Below, piece by piece: positions 46,221 through 54,726 of a DNA stretch of 64,000 bases. Location of the stretch: assembly GCA_019120175.1 (NCBI GenBank), contig DWVP01000013.1, positions 1 to 64,000 of the forward strand, read 5' to 3'. The stretch is from Candidatus Corynebacterium faecigallinarum (lineage in GTDB: Bacteria; Actinomycetota; Actinomycetes; Mycobacteriales; Mycobacteriaceae). The notes under the pieces were generated by a model, which ran no database searches, was not told the origin of the DNA, and was given only the letters and a program-made list of their open reading frames with translations. Every line of letters begins with the position of its first letter. Position 1 is the first letter of the stretch. The translations under genes were made by a program, and so were the position numbers.

Positions 46221-46244
46221 AGTAATGGTTGTCGTCGCATTACT
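46221..46244. promoter_or_regulatory. Inverted repeat upstream of ndh (candidate operator)
   Basis: AGTAATG (46221-46227) and CATTACT (46238-46244) are perfect 7-bp arms 10 bp apart, which places them on adjacent helical faces. A minus-strand TACTAT (46224-46219) that could be the ndh -10 overlaps the left arm, so a bound regulator would block it. Confidence 0.55.
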
Positions 46245-46415
46245 CATCACGTGGGCAGTGGCTGGGTGGTGTATCGGACATGGTGTTTCCGGTTCCTCCT
46301 GGGAATGGGGGGATCGGGGGCCTGTGACAGGGGCCGATCGGACACGTTGGAGTACGGATCGGGCACCCTGATGCACCGTAGGTTCGTCAGCGATAGTAAG
46401 TGTCAGTGACGATAC

Positions 46416-46442
46416 TAGCGACGGTAGTGACGGTAGCGACAG
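46416..46442 (+). repeat. Three tandem 9-nt repeats before the cfa-like gene
   Basis: TAGCGACGG (46416-46424), TAGTGACGG (46425-46433) and TAGCGACAG (46434-46442) abut one another. AAGGAG (46447-46452) and the GTG start (46459) follow, so the repeats lie in the leader, just ahead of the ribosome binding site. Confidence 0.75.
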
Positions 46443-46458
46443 TGTTAAGGAGTGGCCG

Positions 46459-47787
46459 GTGTCAGCAAACGGTTACGTGGACCCCGAGCGGTGGCCGGGG
46501 ATCAGCCGCACGCCCGATGCGCCCTTCCTCGGTCGCCGCGCCACCCACCTGCAGGAACGACTTGAGAAATTGACCCTGGACCACGGGGTGTCCTTGACCC
46601 CGGGGGCCACACCGCGCTTCGTGGTGGAGGACGGACAGGTCCTGGACCGGATCGTGGATGGCGGCTGGTTGGGGTTGGCCGAGGGGTACATGGCAGGCGA
46701 GTGGACCGCCGACCCCCTGCCCGAGGTGCTCGGGGTGCTGCTGTCGCAACCGCTGGAAGGCGGACTGGGGCGGGCGCTGTCGAAGCGTCGGCGGCGGGTC
46801 AGTGGTCAGGTCCGCTCCGGTGAGCTTCCGGACGCCCTGGTCGACATCTACACCGGCGAGACCCGCGCGACCGGTTCGGCGTTGTTCGCCTCCGGTACCC
46901 GGTCCTCGGAGGTGCAGAACCCCACCCAGGGTGGTGAGAACGCCCCGGTCGTCGTCCGGCATTTCGACGCGCCGGACGATCCGGGCCAGGTCGAGCGCAG
47001 CGACATCGACTCCGCGCAGCTCTACCGGATCAACGCGATGCTGGACGAGGCGCAGGTCGGGCCAGGGTCCCGGGTGCTGGAGATGCCCTCGTCCGGCGGG
47101 GCTCTGCCGGTGTTGGCGGCCCGGCGGGGCGCGCATGTCGACGTGTTGACCTCGGATGTCGAGCATGCTGCGACGGTGCGTGAGCGTGCCCATGACGCCG
47201 GTGTCGGCGGTGCGGTGCGGGTGCAGACCATCCGGGGGCCGGTGCCGTCGCCGCGACAGTGGTCGGGCACCTATGATGCCGTGTTCAGTGTCGAGCGCAT
47301 GGAGGTGCTCGGCGACGACGGTACCTTCCACTTCCTGCGGGCGGTGGAACGCATGCTCGCCGGTGACGGTGTCGCGATGATCCAGACGATCACCTCGACC
47401 CCCGGTGAGCAGGACAATACGTCCGGCGGTGCCGCGGCCGGTGCGTCCGACCCGGTGGACCCGGTCGCCCCGGAAATCGTCGCCGAGAGCCTGGACGTCG
47501 TGCGGGCCTACATCTGGCCGGCCCTGAACTACCCTACGGTGTCGCATGTGACCGCCCAGGCGAACCGGGCGGGACTGCAGCTGACCGCCCGCAACCGGAT
47601 GGGCTCGCACTATGCGCTGACCCTGGGGCTGTGGCGTTCGGCGTTCGGAGCCCGGGAGCGGGCTGCTGCTGCCGCCGGATACGACCACGTCTACCGGCGG
47701 CTCTGGGACTACCAACTCGCACTGCACCAGGCCCTGGCGACCGTGGGGGCCATCGACTGCCAGCAGTACGTGCTGCGTCAGTTCTGA
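46459..47787 (+). CDS. Cyclopropane-fatty-acid-synthase-like methyltransferase, degenerate
   Basis: A 442-aa protein with the layout of CFA synthases: an N-terminal lipid-binding-like region (GWLGLAEGYMAGEWTADPLP) and a C-terminal Rossmann methyltransferase region ending in YDHVYRRLWDYQLALHQALA. However SAM motif I, normally close to LEIGCGWGG, reads VLEMPSSGGALP, and the family's HYD/YSCA active-site segment is replaced by a short, different sequence. It is therefore either an inactive relative or has changed function. The GTG at 46459 has AAGGAG 6 nt upstream and three tandem 9-mers ahead of that. Divergent from ndh. Confidence 0.8.
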   Translation: MSANGYVDPERWPGISRTPDAPFLGRRATHLQERLEKLTLDHGVSLTPGATPRFVVEDGQVLDRIVDGGWLGLAEGYMAGEWTADPLPEVLGVLLSQPLEGGLGRALSKRRRRVSGQVRSGELPDALVDIYTGETRATGSALFASGTRSSEVQNPTQGGENAPVVVRHFDAPDDPGQVERSDIDSAQLYRINAMLDEAQVGPGSRVLEMPSSGGALPVLAARRGAHVDVLTSDVEHAATVRERAHDAGVGGAVRVQTIRGPVPSPRQWSGTYDAVFSVERMEVLGDDGTFHFLRAVERMLAGDGVAMIQTITSTPGEQDNTSGGAAAGASDPVDPVAPEIVAESLDVVRAYIWPALNYPTVSHVTAQANRAGLQLTARNRMGSHYALTLGLWRSAFGARERAAAAAGYDHVYRRLWDYQLALHQALATVGAIDCQQYVLRQF

Positions 47788-47823
47788 GCCGCCGGGCCGA
47801 CGAGGTCGTTAGACTGCTTTCTC

Positions 47824-49542
47824 ATGGGAGACAACGCACACCACACAGCAATCATCGTCGGCGCCGGACTGTCCGGACTCGTCGCCGCCTACGAGGCACA
47901 GAAGGCAGGGAAGAAAGTCCTGGTCCTTGACCAGGAGAACCGGTCCAACCTCGGTGGCCAGGCATTCTGGTCCCTCGGGGGCCTGTTCTACGTCGACAGC
48001 CCTGAACAGAAGCTGATGGGGGTCAAGGACTCCGAGGAGCTCGCCTGGCGAGACTGGTCCAACTCCGCCCAGTTCGAGGACACCACTCCCGGGGGCAATG
48101 ACTACTGGCCGGCGCAGTGGGGACGTGAGTACGTCCGCTTCGCCGCCACCGAGAAGCGCGACTACATGAAGGCCCTCGGGCTGAACGTGCTGCCGACGAT
48201 CGGGTGGGCTGAGCGCGGCAGCGGCGACGCCTCCGGCCACGGCAACTCCGTGCCACGGTTCCACCTGAGCTGGGGCACCGGCCCCGAGGTCGTCAGGGTC
48301 TTCCGCGAGCCGCTGCTGCAGGCCGAGAAGGAAGGACGGGTGACTTTCGCCTTCCGCCACCAGGTCGACGAACTCATCGTCGAGCCCGGGGAGGACGGTA
48401 AAGACAGAGTCGTCGGTGTGCGCGGCAGTGTCCTCTCTGCCTGCGATGAGCTGGGGCGCGGTGTCGCCTCGCCGCGCGAGGTCGTCGACACCTTCGAGTA
48501 CCGTGCAGACGCGGTGGCGGTGACCAGTGGTGGCATCGGCGGAAACCTTGACCTCGTACGACGCTCCTGGCCCACCGAGCGGTGGGGTGGGTGCCCCGAG
48601 GACATGGTCACCGGCGTGCCCGCTCACGTGGACGGCCGCATGATCGGCATCTCGGAGTCCGCCGGTGCCTCCACCGTGAACACCGACCGGATGTGGCACT
48701 ACACCGAGGGCATGTTCAACTGGGATCCGGTGTGGCCCAACCACGGTATCCGCATCATCCCCGGCCCGAGCTCCATGTGGTTCGACGCCGCCGGCGACCG
48801 GCTGCCGACCAACCTCTTCCCCGGTGCCGACAACCTCGGCTCCCTGTCCCACATCGGACGCACCGGTCACGGCTACAGCTGGTTCGTGCTGGACCAGACC
48901 ATCGCCGACAAGGAGTACATCTTCTCCGGCTCCGAGCAGAACCCGGACCTGACCGACAAGTCCTTCAAGAAGCTCGCCGGCAAGGTCGGCCCCGGCACCC
49001 ATGTGGCGGTGCAGAACTTCATGGACCACGGTGAGGACTGGGTCATCGCCGATGACCTGGACACCCTGGTGGAGAAGATGAACGAGTTGACCGGGGCCTC
49101 AGGAAACTCGGGCGATGGGTCCGGCGCGCCGCTGATCGATGCCGGGCATCTGCGAGCCCAGGTCGAGGACCGTGACAGCCAGCTCGACAACAAGTTCTCC
49201 AAGGACGCCCAGGTCAACTACATCGGGACGGCCCGCAACTTCCTCGGCGACAAGATCGTCCGGACGGCGGGACCACACAAGATCCTGGACCCGAAGCACG
49301 GCCCGCTGATCGCCGTACGGCTGCGGATCCTGACCCGCAAGACCCTCGGCGGTATCGAGACCGACCTGTCGGGCCGCTGCCTGCATTCCGACGGTTCGGT
49401 GCTGCCCGGTCTGTACGCCGCCGGTGAAGTCGCCGGGTTCGGTGGCGGCGGCATGCACGGCCAGAATGCGCTGGAGGGGACCTTCCTCGGCGGCTGCATC
49501 CACAGCGGTAAGCGCGTCGGCGAGGCGCTGGCCAAGCTCTGA
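47824..49542 (+). CDS. KstD/fumarate-reductase-like FAD-binding dehydrogenase
   Basis: A 572-aa flavoprotein similar to 3-ketosteroid dehydrogenases and soluble fumarate reductases (Rv1817-like). FAD contacts are AIIVGAGLSGLVAAYEA and VLDQENRSNLGGQAF at the N-terminus, and GLYAAGEVAGFGGGGMHG at the C-terminus. The substrate is unknown; conserved family members are usually only called FAD-binding dehydrogenase. TAGACT (47810-47815) lies 8 nt before the ATG with no ribosome binding site, so a leaderless mRNA is likely. Although next to the cfa-like gene, it has its own promoter and need not share a pathway with it. Confidence 0.9.
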   Translation: MGDNAHHTAIIVGAGLSGLVAAYEAQKAGKKVLVLDQENRSNLGGQAFWSLGGLFYVDSPEQKLMGVKDSEELAWRDWSNSAQFEDTTPGGNDYWPAQWGREYVRFAATEKRDYMKALGLNVLPTIGWAERGSGDASGHGNSVPRFHLSWGTGPEVVRVFREPLLQAEKEGRVTFAFRHQVDELIVEPGEDGKDRVVGVRGSVLSACDELGRGVASPREVVDTFEYRADAVAVTSGGIGGNLDLVRRSWPTERWGGCPEDMVTGVPAHVDGRMIGISESAGASTVNTDRMWHYTEGMFNWDPVWPNHGIRIIPGPSSMWFDAAGDRLPTNLFPGADNLGSLSHIGRTGHGYSWFVLDQTIADKEYIFSGSEQNPDLTDKSFKKLAGKVGPGTHVAVQNFMDHGEDWVIADDLDTLVEKMNELTGASGNSGDGSGAPLIDAGHLRAQVEDRDSQLDNKFSKDAQVNYIGTARNFLGDKIVRTAGPHKILDPKHGPLIAVRLRILTRKTLGGIETDLSGRCLHSDGSVLPGLYAAGEVAGFGGGGMHGQNALEGTFLGGCIHSGKRVGEALAKL

Positions 49543-49593
49543 CGGGCGGTCACCTTCCACCCGCGCCGCCGTCGGGCGAACTAGGATCGGGGC

Positions 49594-51066
49594 ATGGGAC
49601 AACGCCACCAGATCAACCCCAACGAGTCCAACGCACCCTGGCACACCCTCGATGCCTACGAGTGGCGGGAGCGGGTGGTTGAATGCACCGACAGCGGCGG
49701 CCCTGACAGCTCCGACGCAGACGGGAACCGTACAGGCGGGGGAGCGGTCCAGGGGATCCGCGCCGCGCTGTACCGGATCTCCCGGTACGACCGGCAACTC
49801 AATGCCTTCGCGACCGTCCTCGCCGAGGAGGCCCTTGTCACCGCACATCAGCTCGACCAGCTGGCACCGCAGGACCGGGGCCCGCTGCACGGTGTCCCGG
49901 TCGCCATCAAGGAGGAGATGGATGTCGCCGGTGTCGTCACCACCTTCGGAACCAGGGCGAACACGATCCCGGCAGCACAGGACAGCCAGGTTGTCTCCCG
50001 GCTGCGCGACGCCGGTGCAGTGATCATCGGAACCACCCGCATGCCCGAGTTCGGGGCGTGGCCGTTCACCGACACGACCGGCTACGGGGTCACCCGCAAT
50101 CCCCACGACCAGACCCGCACCCCCGGCGGTTCCAGCGGCGGATCGGCGGCCGCGGTCGCCGCTGGTCTCGTCCCGCTGGCCATCGGCGGTGACGGCGGCG
50201 GATCCATTCGCATCCCGGCGGCACACTGCGGGTTGTTCGGCCTGAAGCCCCAACGAGGTCGGGTTTCCGCGGCCCCGTACCCGCATCTGTGGCATGCGCT
50301 GGGAACCTCCGGCCCGCTGACCAGGAGTGTGCGGGATTCCGCCCTGGTCTACGACGTCATCGCAGGAAACAGCGACACCGACGCCTACACCGCGGACCCC
50401 ATCGGGTCGCTGGCGGACGCGGTTGCCGGAGCGTCCGACCGTCCACGACTGCGCGTCGGGGTGGTGCTGAAGGCACCTGCGAAGACGGCCCCGTTGCACC
50501 CGGAGCACGAGGAGGCAGTCGAGCACGCTGCAGATCAACTCAGAGCCCTCGGGCACACTGTGGTGAAGGTCGACCCGTCCTCGTCGTACCCGGATCCGAC
50601 GCTCGCGTTCATCCCCCAGTTCTTCGCCGGGATCCGTACCGAGAAGCGCGGGGTGGAGCACCCGGAGAAGCTGGAGCGCCGGACACGCACGGTCGCGTTG
50701 ATGGGTGCCTGGGCACGCGAGCCGGTACGACGCGTGGCAGAGCGCAGGGGGAAGTCAATCGCCCGTGCGATGGGCAGGACCTTCGAGCAGGTGGACGTCC
50801 TGCTGACCCCTACGGTGCCGGGGCGTCCCGGCAAGGCGGACGCCATCACCGGACGTGGGGCGGTGCGTTCGCTGTTGGCGGCATCAGGGCCGGTAGCCTA
50901 CACGGCGATGTGGAACGTCACCGGGTTCCCGGCCGCCGCCGTCTCCGTCGGCACCGGTCAGGACGGCCTGCCGCTGTCGGTGCAGCTGGTGGGACCGGAC
51001 AACTCCGAGGAGACCCTGGTCGGGCTCGCTGCTGAGCTGGAGGCGGCACGCGACAGTCGCGGCTAG
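49594..51066 (+). CDS. Amidase-signature family hydrolase
   Basis: A 490-aa amidase with the Ser-cisSer-Lys triad: Lys106 in VAIKEEMDV and the Ser-rich signature TPGGSSGGSAAAVAAG (around 178-185), followed by GGDGGGSIRIPAAHCG. It can be expected to hydrolyse an amide; the family is broad and the substrate cannot be read from sequence. It is not next to gatB/gatC, so it is unlikely to be the tRNA amidotransferase subunit. TAGGAT (49582-49587) lies 6 nt before the ATG, predicting a leaderless mRNA. A short disordered insert occurs near residues 33-50. Confidence 0.9.
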   Translation: MGQRHQINPNESNAPWHTLDAYEWRERVVECTDSGGPDSSDADGNRTGGGAVQGIRAALYRISRYDRQLNAFATVLAEEALVTAHQLDQLAPQDRGPLHGVPVAIKEEMDVAGVVTTFGTRANTIPAAQDSQVVSRLRDAGAVIIGTTRMPEFGAWPFTDTTGYGVTRNPHDQTRTPGGSSGGSAAAVAAGLVPLAIGGDGGGSIRIPAAHCGLFGLKPQRGRVSAAPYPHLWHALGTSGPLTRSVRDSALVYDVIAGNSDTDAYTADPIGSLADAVAGASDRPRLRVGVVLKAPAKTAPLHPEHEEAVEHAADQLRALGHTVVKVDPSSSYPDPTLAFIPQFFAGIRTEKRGVEHPEKLERRTRTVALMGAWAREPVRRVAERRGKSIARAMGRTFEQVDVLLTPTVPGRPGKADAITGRGAVRSLLAASGPVAYTAMWNVTGFPAAAVSVGTGQDGLPLSVQLVGPDNSEETLVGLAAELEAARDSRG

Positions 51067-51096
51067 GTACGCCCCAGGGATGATCAGCTGTGCGAA

Positions 51097-51606
51097 TCAG
51101 CTGGCGTCGCCGCCGGTGGCGGTGCCGGACGGGGTGATCACCGGGAAGTCTGACCAGGGGAAGTCGATCCACTGGTCGGTCTTCTTCCACACGTAGTCCG
51201 GGGTGATGATGGAGCGGGGCTTGTGGTAGATCACCGCGGTGCGGGACTCGGCCACGGTCGCGGCACAGTATTCCTGCACCAGCTCCAGGGTCTTGCCGGA
51301 GTCGGCGACGTCATCGGCGATGAGGACCTTCATGCCGGACAGATCGACGGCCTCCGGGGTCGGGGGCAGCATCACCGGTGCTTCGAGGGTCTCGCCAATG
51401 CCGGTGTAGAACTCCACGTTGATCACGGAGACGTTCTTCACACCCATCGCGTAGCCGAGCGCTCCGCCGATGAGCAGTCCGCCGCGTGCGATGGAGAGGA
51501 TCAGGTCAGGCTTGTAGTCGTCGACGATCGTCTGGGCCAGATCCTTGATCGCGTGGCCGAAGAGGTCGTAGGTGAGGATCTCACGTTCGGTTCCAGTGGA
51601 GTTCAT
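51097..51606 (-). CDS. Purine-type phosphoribosyltransferase
   Basis: A 169-aa PRTase with the PRPP-binding loop VLIADDVADSGKTLELV, and an N-terminal SIARGGLLIGGALGYAMG loop as in xanthine/hypoxanthine PRTases. It probably acts in purine salvage; the exact base is uncertain. TACGAT (minus strand, 51620-51615) lies 8 nt before the ATG. The next gene, panE-like, is divergent with only 44 bp between start codons and has the same leaderless layout. Confidence 0.88.
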   Translation of the reverse strand: MNSTGTEREILTYDLFGHAIKDLAQTIVDDYKPDLILSIARGGLLIGGALGYAMGVKNVSVINVEFYTGIGETLEAPVMLPPTPEAVDLSGMKVLIADDVADSGKTLELVQEYCAATVAESRTAVIYHKPRSIITPDYVWKKTDQWIDFPWSDFPVITPSGTATGGDAS

Positions 51607-51650
51607 GGCAGTTCATCGTACCGGGTTACGTCGGATCTAGGATGGTCGGT
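51607..51650. promoter_or_regulatory. Compact divergent promoter region
   Basis: This 44-bp gap holds two start-proximal -10 elements: TACGAT on the minus strand (51620-51615, 8 nt before the PRTase ATG) and TAGGAT on the plus strand (51638-51643, 7 nt before the reductase ATG). The two promoters must overlap face to face, with no room for separate -35 regions outside the opposing transcript start. Confidence 0.65.
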
Positions 51651-52583
51651 ATGAGAATCGGAATCATCGGCGCTGGCGCAGTCGGCACTTTCTTCGGCGC
51701 ATCGCTGGCACGTGCCGGCCACGAGGTCACCGTTCTGGCCCGCGGTGCGGCGCTGGAGCAGATCCGCGCGACCGGTCTCACAGTCACCGGTGGGGTGCTC
51801 GACGAGGCCCCGGTGCCGGTCACCGAGGTCGGTGCTCCTGAGGAGTTGGCGGGCCAGGACGTTGTCCTGTTGGCGGTGAAAGCCACAGGGGAGACACTGG
51901 AGGAACGGCGCGCGCAGATCGAGGCCCTGATCGGAGCTATCCCGGGTGAGCCGGTGATCGCCACGACGCAGAACTCTGTGGAGGCCCACCAGTTGGTCGC
52001 CGACATCGTCGGTGAGCAGCGCACATGGCCCGGCGTGGTGCGTGGTTTCTACATCCACACCAGCCCGGCGGAGGTGCGCTTCGAGGGTGGGGTGCGCAGT
52101 TACACCGTCGGGACATGGGATGGGCAGCAGGACGGAGCGCCGGATGCCACCCTCGGCCGGTTCGCCCAGGCACTGGAGGATGCGGACATCGACGCGATCG
52201 TCGAGGGGGACGTCTGGACCGACATCTGGACCAAGGCAATGTTCGTCACGTGTTTCGGGGCGCTGGGTGCTGTCGCCGATCAACCACTGGGCGTACTGCG
52301 GACCATGATGCGCGGCGACCTGATCGCACTGATGCAGGAGGTCCACCGGACGGCGCGGGCCAGTGGGGTGGACCTGCCGGAGGACACGGTGGAGAACAAT
52401 ATGCGTTTCACCGACGAACAGTCGGCGGAGGCGACCAGCTCGATGCAGCGTGACATCGCCGACGGCAATCCCGGTGAGCTTGACTCCCAGCTCGGCGCGG
52501 TGGTCAGGGCAGGCGACCGTGCTGGTGTGGAGACCCCGTTGCACGACCTGTTGCTCTCACTGTTGACAGTGAAACTGCAGTAG
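51651..52583 (+). CDS. panE: Ketopantoate reductase (PanE/ApbA family)
   Basis: A 310-aa NADPH-dependent 2-dehydropantoate 2-reductase, acting in pantothenate/CoA synthesis. The Rossmann motif is IGIIGAGAVGTFFGASLARA, and the conserved residues of the substrate site are in KATGETLEE, TTQNSVEAH and WTKAMFV, with a late EATSSMQRDI segment. Paralogues with different 2-oxo acid substrates exist, so panE is the best label rather than proven. ATG 51651 is preferred over 51642 because TAGGAT lies 7 nt before it and the protein then starts at the family position. Confidence 0.87.
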   Translation: MRIGIIGAGAVGTFFGASLARAGHEVTVLARGAALEQIRATGLTVTGGVLDEAPVPVTEVGAPEELAGQDVVLLAVKATGETLEERRAQIEALIGAIPGEPVIATTQNSVEAHQLVADIVGEQRTWPGVVRGFYIHTSPAEVRFEGGVRSYTVGTWDGQQDGAPDATLGRFAQALEDADIDAIVEGDVWTDIWTKAMFVTCFGALGAVADQPLGVLRTMMRGDLIALMQEVHRTARASGVDLPEDTVENNMRFTDEQSAEATSSMQRDIADGNPGELDSQLGAVVRAGDRAGVETPLHDLLLSLLTVKLQ

Positions 52584-52612
52584 CGGACATCCGCTCCTGG
52601 TCCGTCAACCAG

Positions 52613-54565
52613 TTAATCCTTGTTGCGCTCCGGGGTCTCGGGGTCACCGTCGGCATCTTCGTAACCGACGTGGTCGGCGCGACCTTCCTTGGGGGTCCAG
52701 CCGTCGGCCCATTCACCGGAATCGTAGTCGTAGCCGACGTCGTTGCCGTCCTCGTCGGTGCGCTGGTACCACTCGGTGACCTTGTCTGCGGTGGAGTCGA
52801 AGTCGGCACCGGCTCCCTCACCCTCGGCAGAGCGGGCGATGGACAGCTCGAAGTCGTCCCCGTGCTCCTCCAGGCCCTTGACCACGGCGTTCTGGATTGC
52901 GGTGCGGGCGTAGGTCCGACGAATCGCCGCCGGGTCGGTCGCCAGATCCCGCAGGAACGCCACGATCAGAACCAGCAGCACCACCGAGAACGGGATGGCG
53001 ATGAGGATGGTGAGGTTCTGCAGCCCGGTCAAGGCGTCCTCGCCACCGGTGAGCAGCATGACCACGGCGATACCCGTCATGCACAGGCCCCAGAACACCA
53101 CGACCAGCTTGTGGGGGGACGGGTTGCCCTTCTCCGACAGGGTGCCCATCACCAGGGAGGCGGAGTCCGCGGAAGTGACGAAGAAGACGGCCAGCACGAA
53201 GATGATGATGAACGGGGTGATTGCCCCACCCGGCAGGTTGTCGAACATGGAGAACAGGATCTGCTCGGAGGAGCCGTCGCCGTCCATGCCCTCGGCACTG
53301 TCCTGGTGCTGACTGATCGAGGTACCGCCGAAGATGGTGAAGGCCAGGATGAGGATAGCGGTGGGGACCAGCGTGGTGACGGTCGCGAACTCGCGGAGGG
53401 TTCGGCCGCGGGAGATGCGGGCGATGAACATACCCACGAACGGGGTCCAGGCGATCCACCAGGCCCAGTAGAACGCGGTCCACGAGGCCTGGAAGTCCAC
53501 GGTGTCCTGGCCCCAGGACAGCGACTTGCCCATCATGTCGATCAGCCCGGAGGCGTAGGACGCGATACCGGAGGGGATGAGGTTGAGCAGGAACAGGGTC
53601 GGTCCGGCGAGAAAGACGAAAAGGACGATCCCCAGGGTGAGGGTGATGTTGAGGTTCGACAGGTACCGGATACCGCGGGCGACACCGGCGACGGCACTGA
53701 TGATGAACGCCAGGGTCAGCACGGCGATGACCACGATCAGGGCGTTGTTGCCGAGAGTGCCGATGCCGGAGACGATCTCGACACCGGTACCGATCTGGAT
53801 GGCGGACAGGCCCAGCGTCGCCGCGGTGCCGAAGAGGGTGGCGATGATCGCCATGATGTCGACGAGGCGTCCGGCGAAGCCATTGGTCTGGCTCTCACCG
53901 AACAGGGTGCGGAACACCGAGGACAGCAGGGACACCCGGCCACGCCGGTAGGTGCTGTAGGCCAGTGCGCCGCCGACCAGGGCGTAGAGCGCCCAGGGGG
54001 ACAGGCCCCAGTGGAAGTGCGACTGGGCCATCGCCTGGTGGACGGCCTCGGGAGTGTCGGCCTCCACGGTGTGCGGCGGCGGGGACATGTAGTACCAGAG
54101 CGGTTCGGAGGGGCCGAAGAAGAAGATGCCCACGCCGATGCCGGCACCGAACATCATCGCCACCCAGGAGAACCGGGAGAACTCGGGCTCCTCGTCGTCC
54201 TTGCCGAGCTTGATCTGCCCGAAGCGGGAGAACGCCAGGTAGATCATCACGATCAGGGCGACGGTCATCACGAAGTTCAGCAGCCATCCGGTGTTCTCCA
54301 TCGCCCAGGAGAACATGGTCGAGGAGACGTCGGAGACGGAATCGGGGTTGGTGACGCCCCAGGTGATGAACGAGACGATCAGCACCGCGGTGATGCTGAA
54401 CACGATCTTGTCCAGACCGAAGCGGTTGCGTTGCTCATCGACGCTGATACCGGGCACCAGACCGGGGTGCATGTCGTCGGGGTAGACCCCGACATCACGG
54501 TTGGAGGCGGCGTTCAGGAAACCGTCTTGATGACCATCAGGGTCGTTCTCCGGCGTATGCGGCAC
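52613..54565 (-). CDS. BCCT-family osmolyte transporter
   Basis: A 650-aa sodium-coupled uptake system for betaine, ectoine or carnitine-type compatible solutes, with twelve predicted membrane helices. The glycine-rich substrate/sodium site MMFGAGIGVGIFFFG and the Trp-rich segment AWWIAWTPFVGMFIARISRG are clear. Both ends are long: an acidic N-terminus (about 50 aa) and an acidic C-terminal tail of about 100 aa (after LLVLIVAFLRDL), the part that senses osmotic stress in BetP. Whether it is closer to BetP, EctP or LcoP is not clear from this reading. The GTG at 54565 has GAAAGG upstream, and the leader contains alternative hairpins. Confidence 0.92.
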   Translation of the reverse strand: MPHTPENDPDGHQDGFLNAASNRDVGVYPDDMHPGLVPGISVDEQRNRFGLDKIVFSITAVLIVSFITWGVTNPDSVSDVSSTMFSWAMENTGWLLNFVMTVALIVMIYLAFSRFGQIKLGKDDEEPEFSRFSWVAMMFGAGIGVGIFFFGPSEPLWYYMSPPPHTVEADTPEAVHQAMAQSHFHWGLSPWALYALVGGALAYSTYRRGRVSLLSSVFRTLFGESQTNGFAGRLVDIMAIIATLFGTAATLGLSAIQIGTGVEIVSGIGTLGNNALIVVIAVLTLAFIISAVAGVARGIRYLSNLNITLTLGIVLFVFLAGPTLFLLNLIPSGIASYASGLIDMMGKSLSWGQDTVDFQASWTAFYWAWWIAWTPFVGMFIARISRGRTLREFATVTTLVPTAILILAFTIFGGTSISQHQDSAEGMDGDGSSEQILFSMFDNLPGGAITPFIIIFVLAVFFVTSADSASLVMGTLSEKGNPSPHKLVVVFWGLCMTGIAVVMLLTGGEDALTGLQNLTILIAIPFSVVLLVLIVAFLRDLATDPAAIRRTYARTAIQNAVVKGLEEHGDDFELSIARSAEGEGAGADFDSTADKVTEWYQRTDEDGNDVGYDYDSGEWADGWTPKEGRADHVGYEDADGDPETPERNKD

Positions 54566-54632
54566 GGGGCCTTTCCGTTCTCTGCCTCGGGACCGTCACA
54601 GGCTTTCCTGTGTGTATCCCGTGGGCAGGGTT

Positions 54633-54664
54633 GGTGTCGGGTTACCCGTAACACCCTACGGTGT
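54633..54664 (-). promoter_or_regulatory. Alternative hairpins in the BCCT leader
   Basis: In plus-strand coordinates, GGTGT occurs at 54633-54637 and 54660-54664, with ACACC at 54651-54655 between. The middle segment can pair with either flank, and the left option is extended by CGGG/CCCG. The two stems exclude each other, about 70-100 nt ahead of the start codon. Confidence 0.45.
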
Positions 54665-54726
54665 GTCCCTCCAGAAAGCGGGATGCTTGCACATACAGTC
54701 GGGTCACACTGGTCAAACCCCTGTCA

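Larger units (their letters stand above)
46056..46458. other. Divergent ndh / cfa-like regulatory region
   Basis: This 403-bp gap has no convincing coding sequence. It contains an inverted repeat (46221-46244), GATCGG/CCGATC arms (46312-46317 and 46334-46339) that could form a weak hairpin, a GATACT -10-like hexamer (46411-46416), and three tandem 9-mers just before the cfa-like ribosome binding site. A minus-strand frame of about 100 codons at 46062-46376 lacks motifs and is not called. Confidence 0.6.

Noticed and set aside
46062..46376. 104-codon minus-strand frame upstream of ndh
   Set aside because: Covers the presumed ndh promoter and inverted repeat, and its Arg/Thr/Ser-rich composition is not protein-like.
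46459..49542. Tuberculostearate-type (tmsA/tmsB) methyltransferase-oxidoreductase pair
   Set aside because: The flavoprotein is of the KstD/fumarate-reductase type, not the FAD-linked oxidase type of that system, and the methyltransferase lacks a normal SAM motif.
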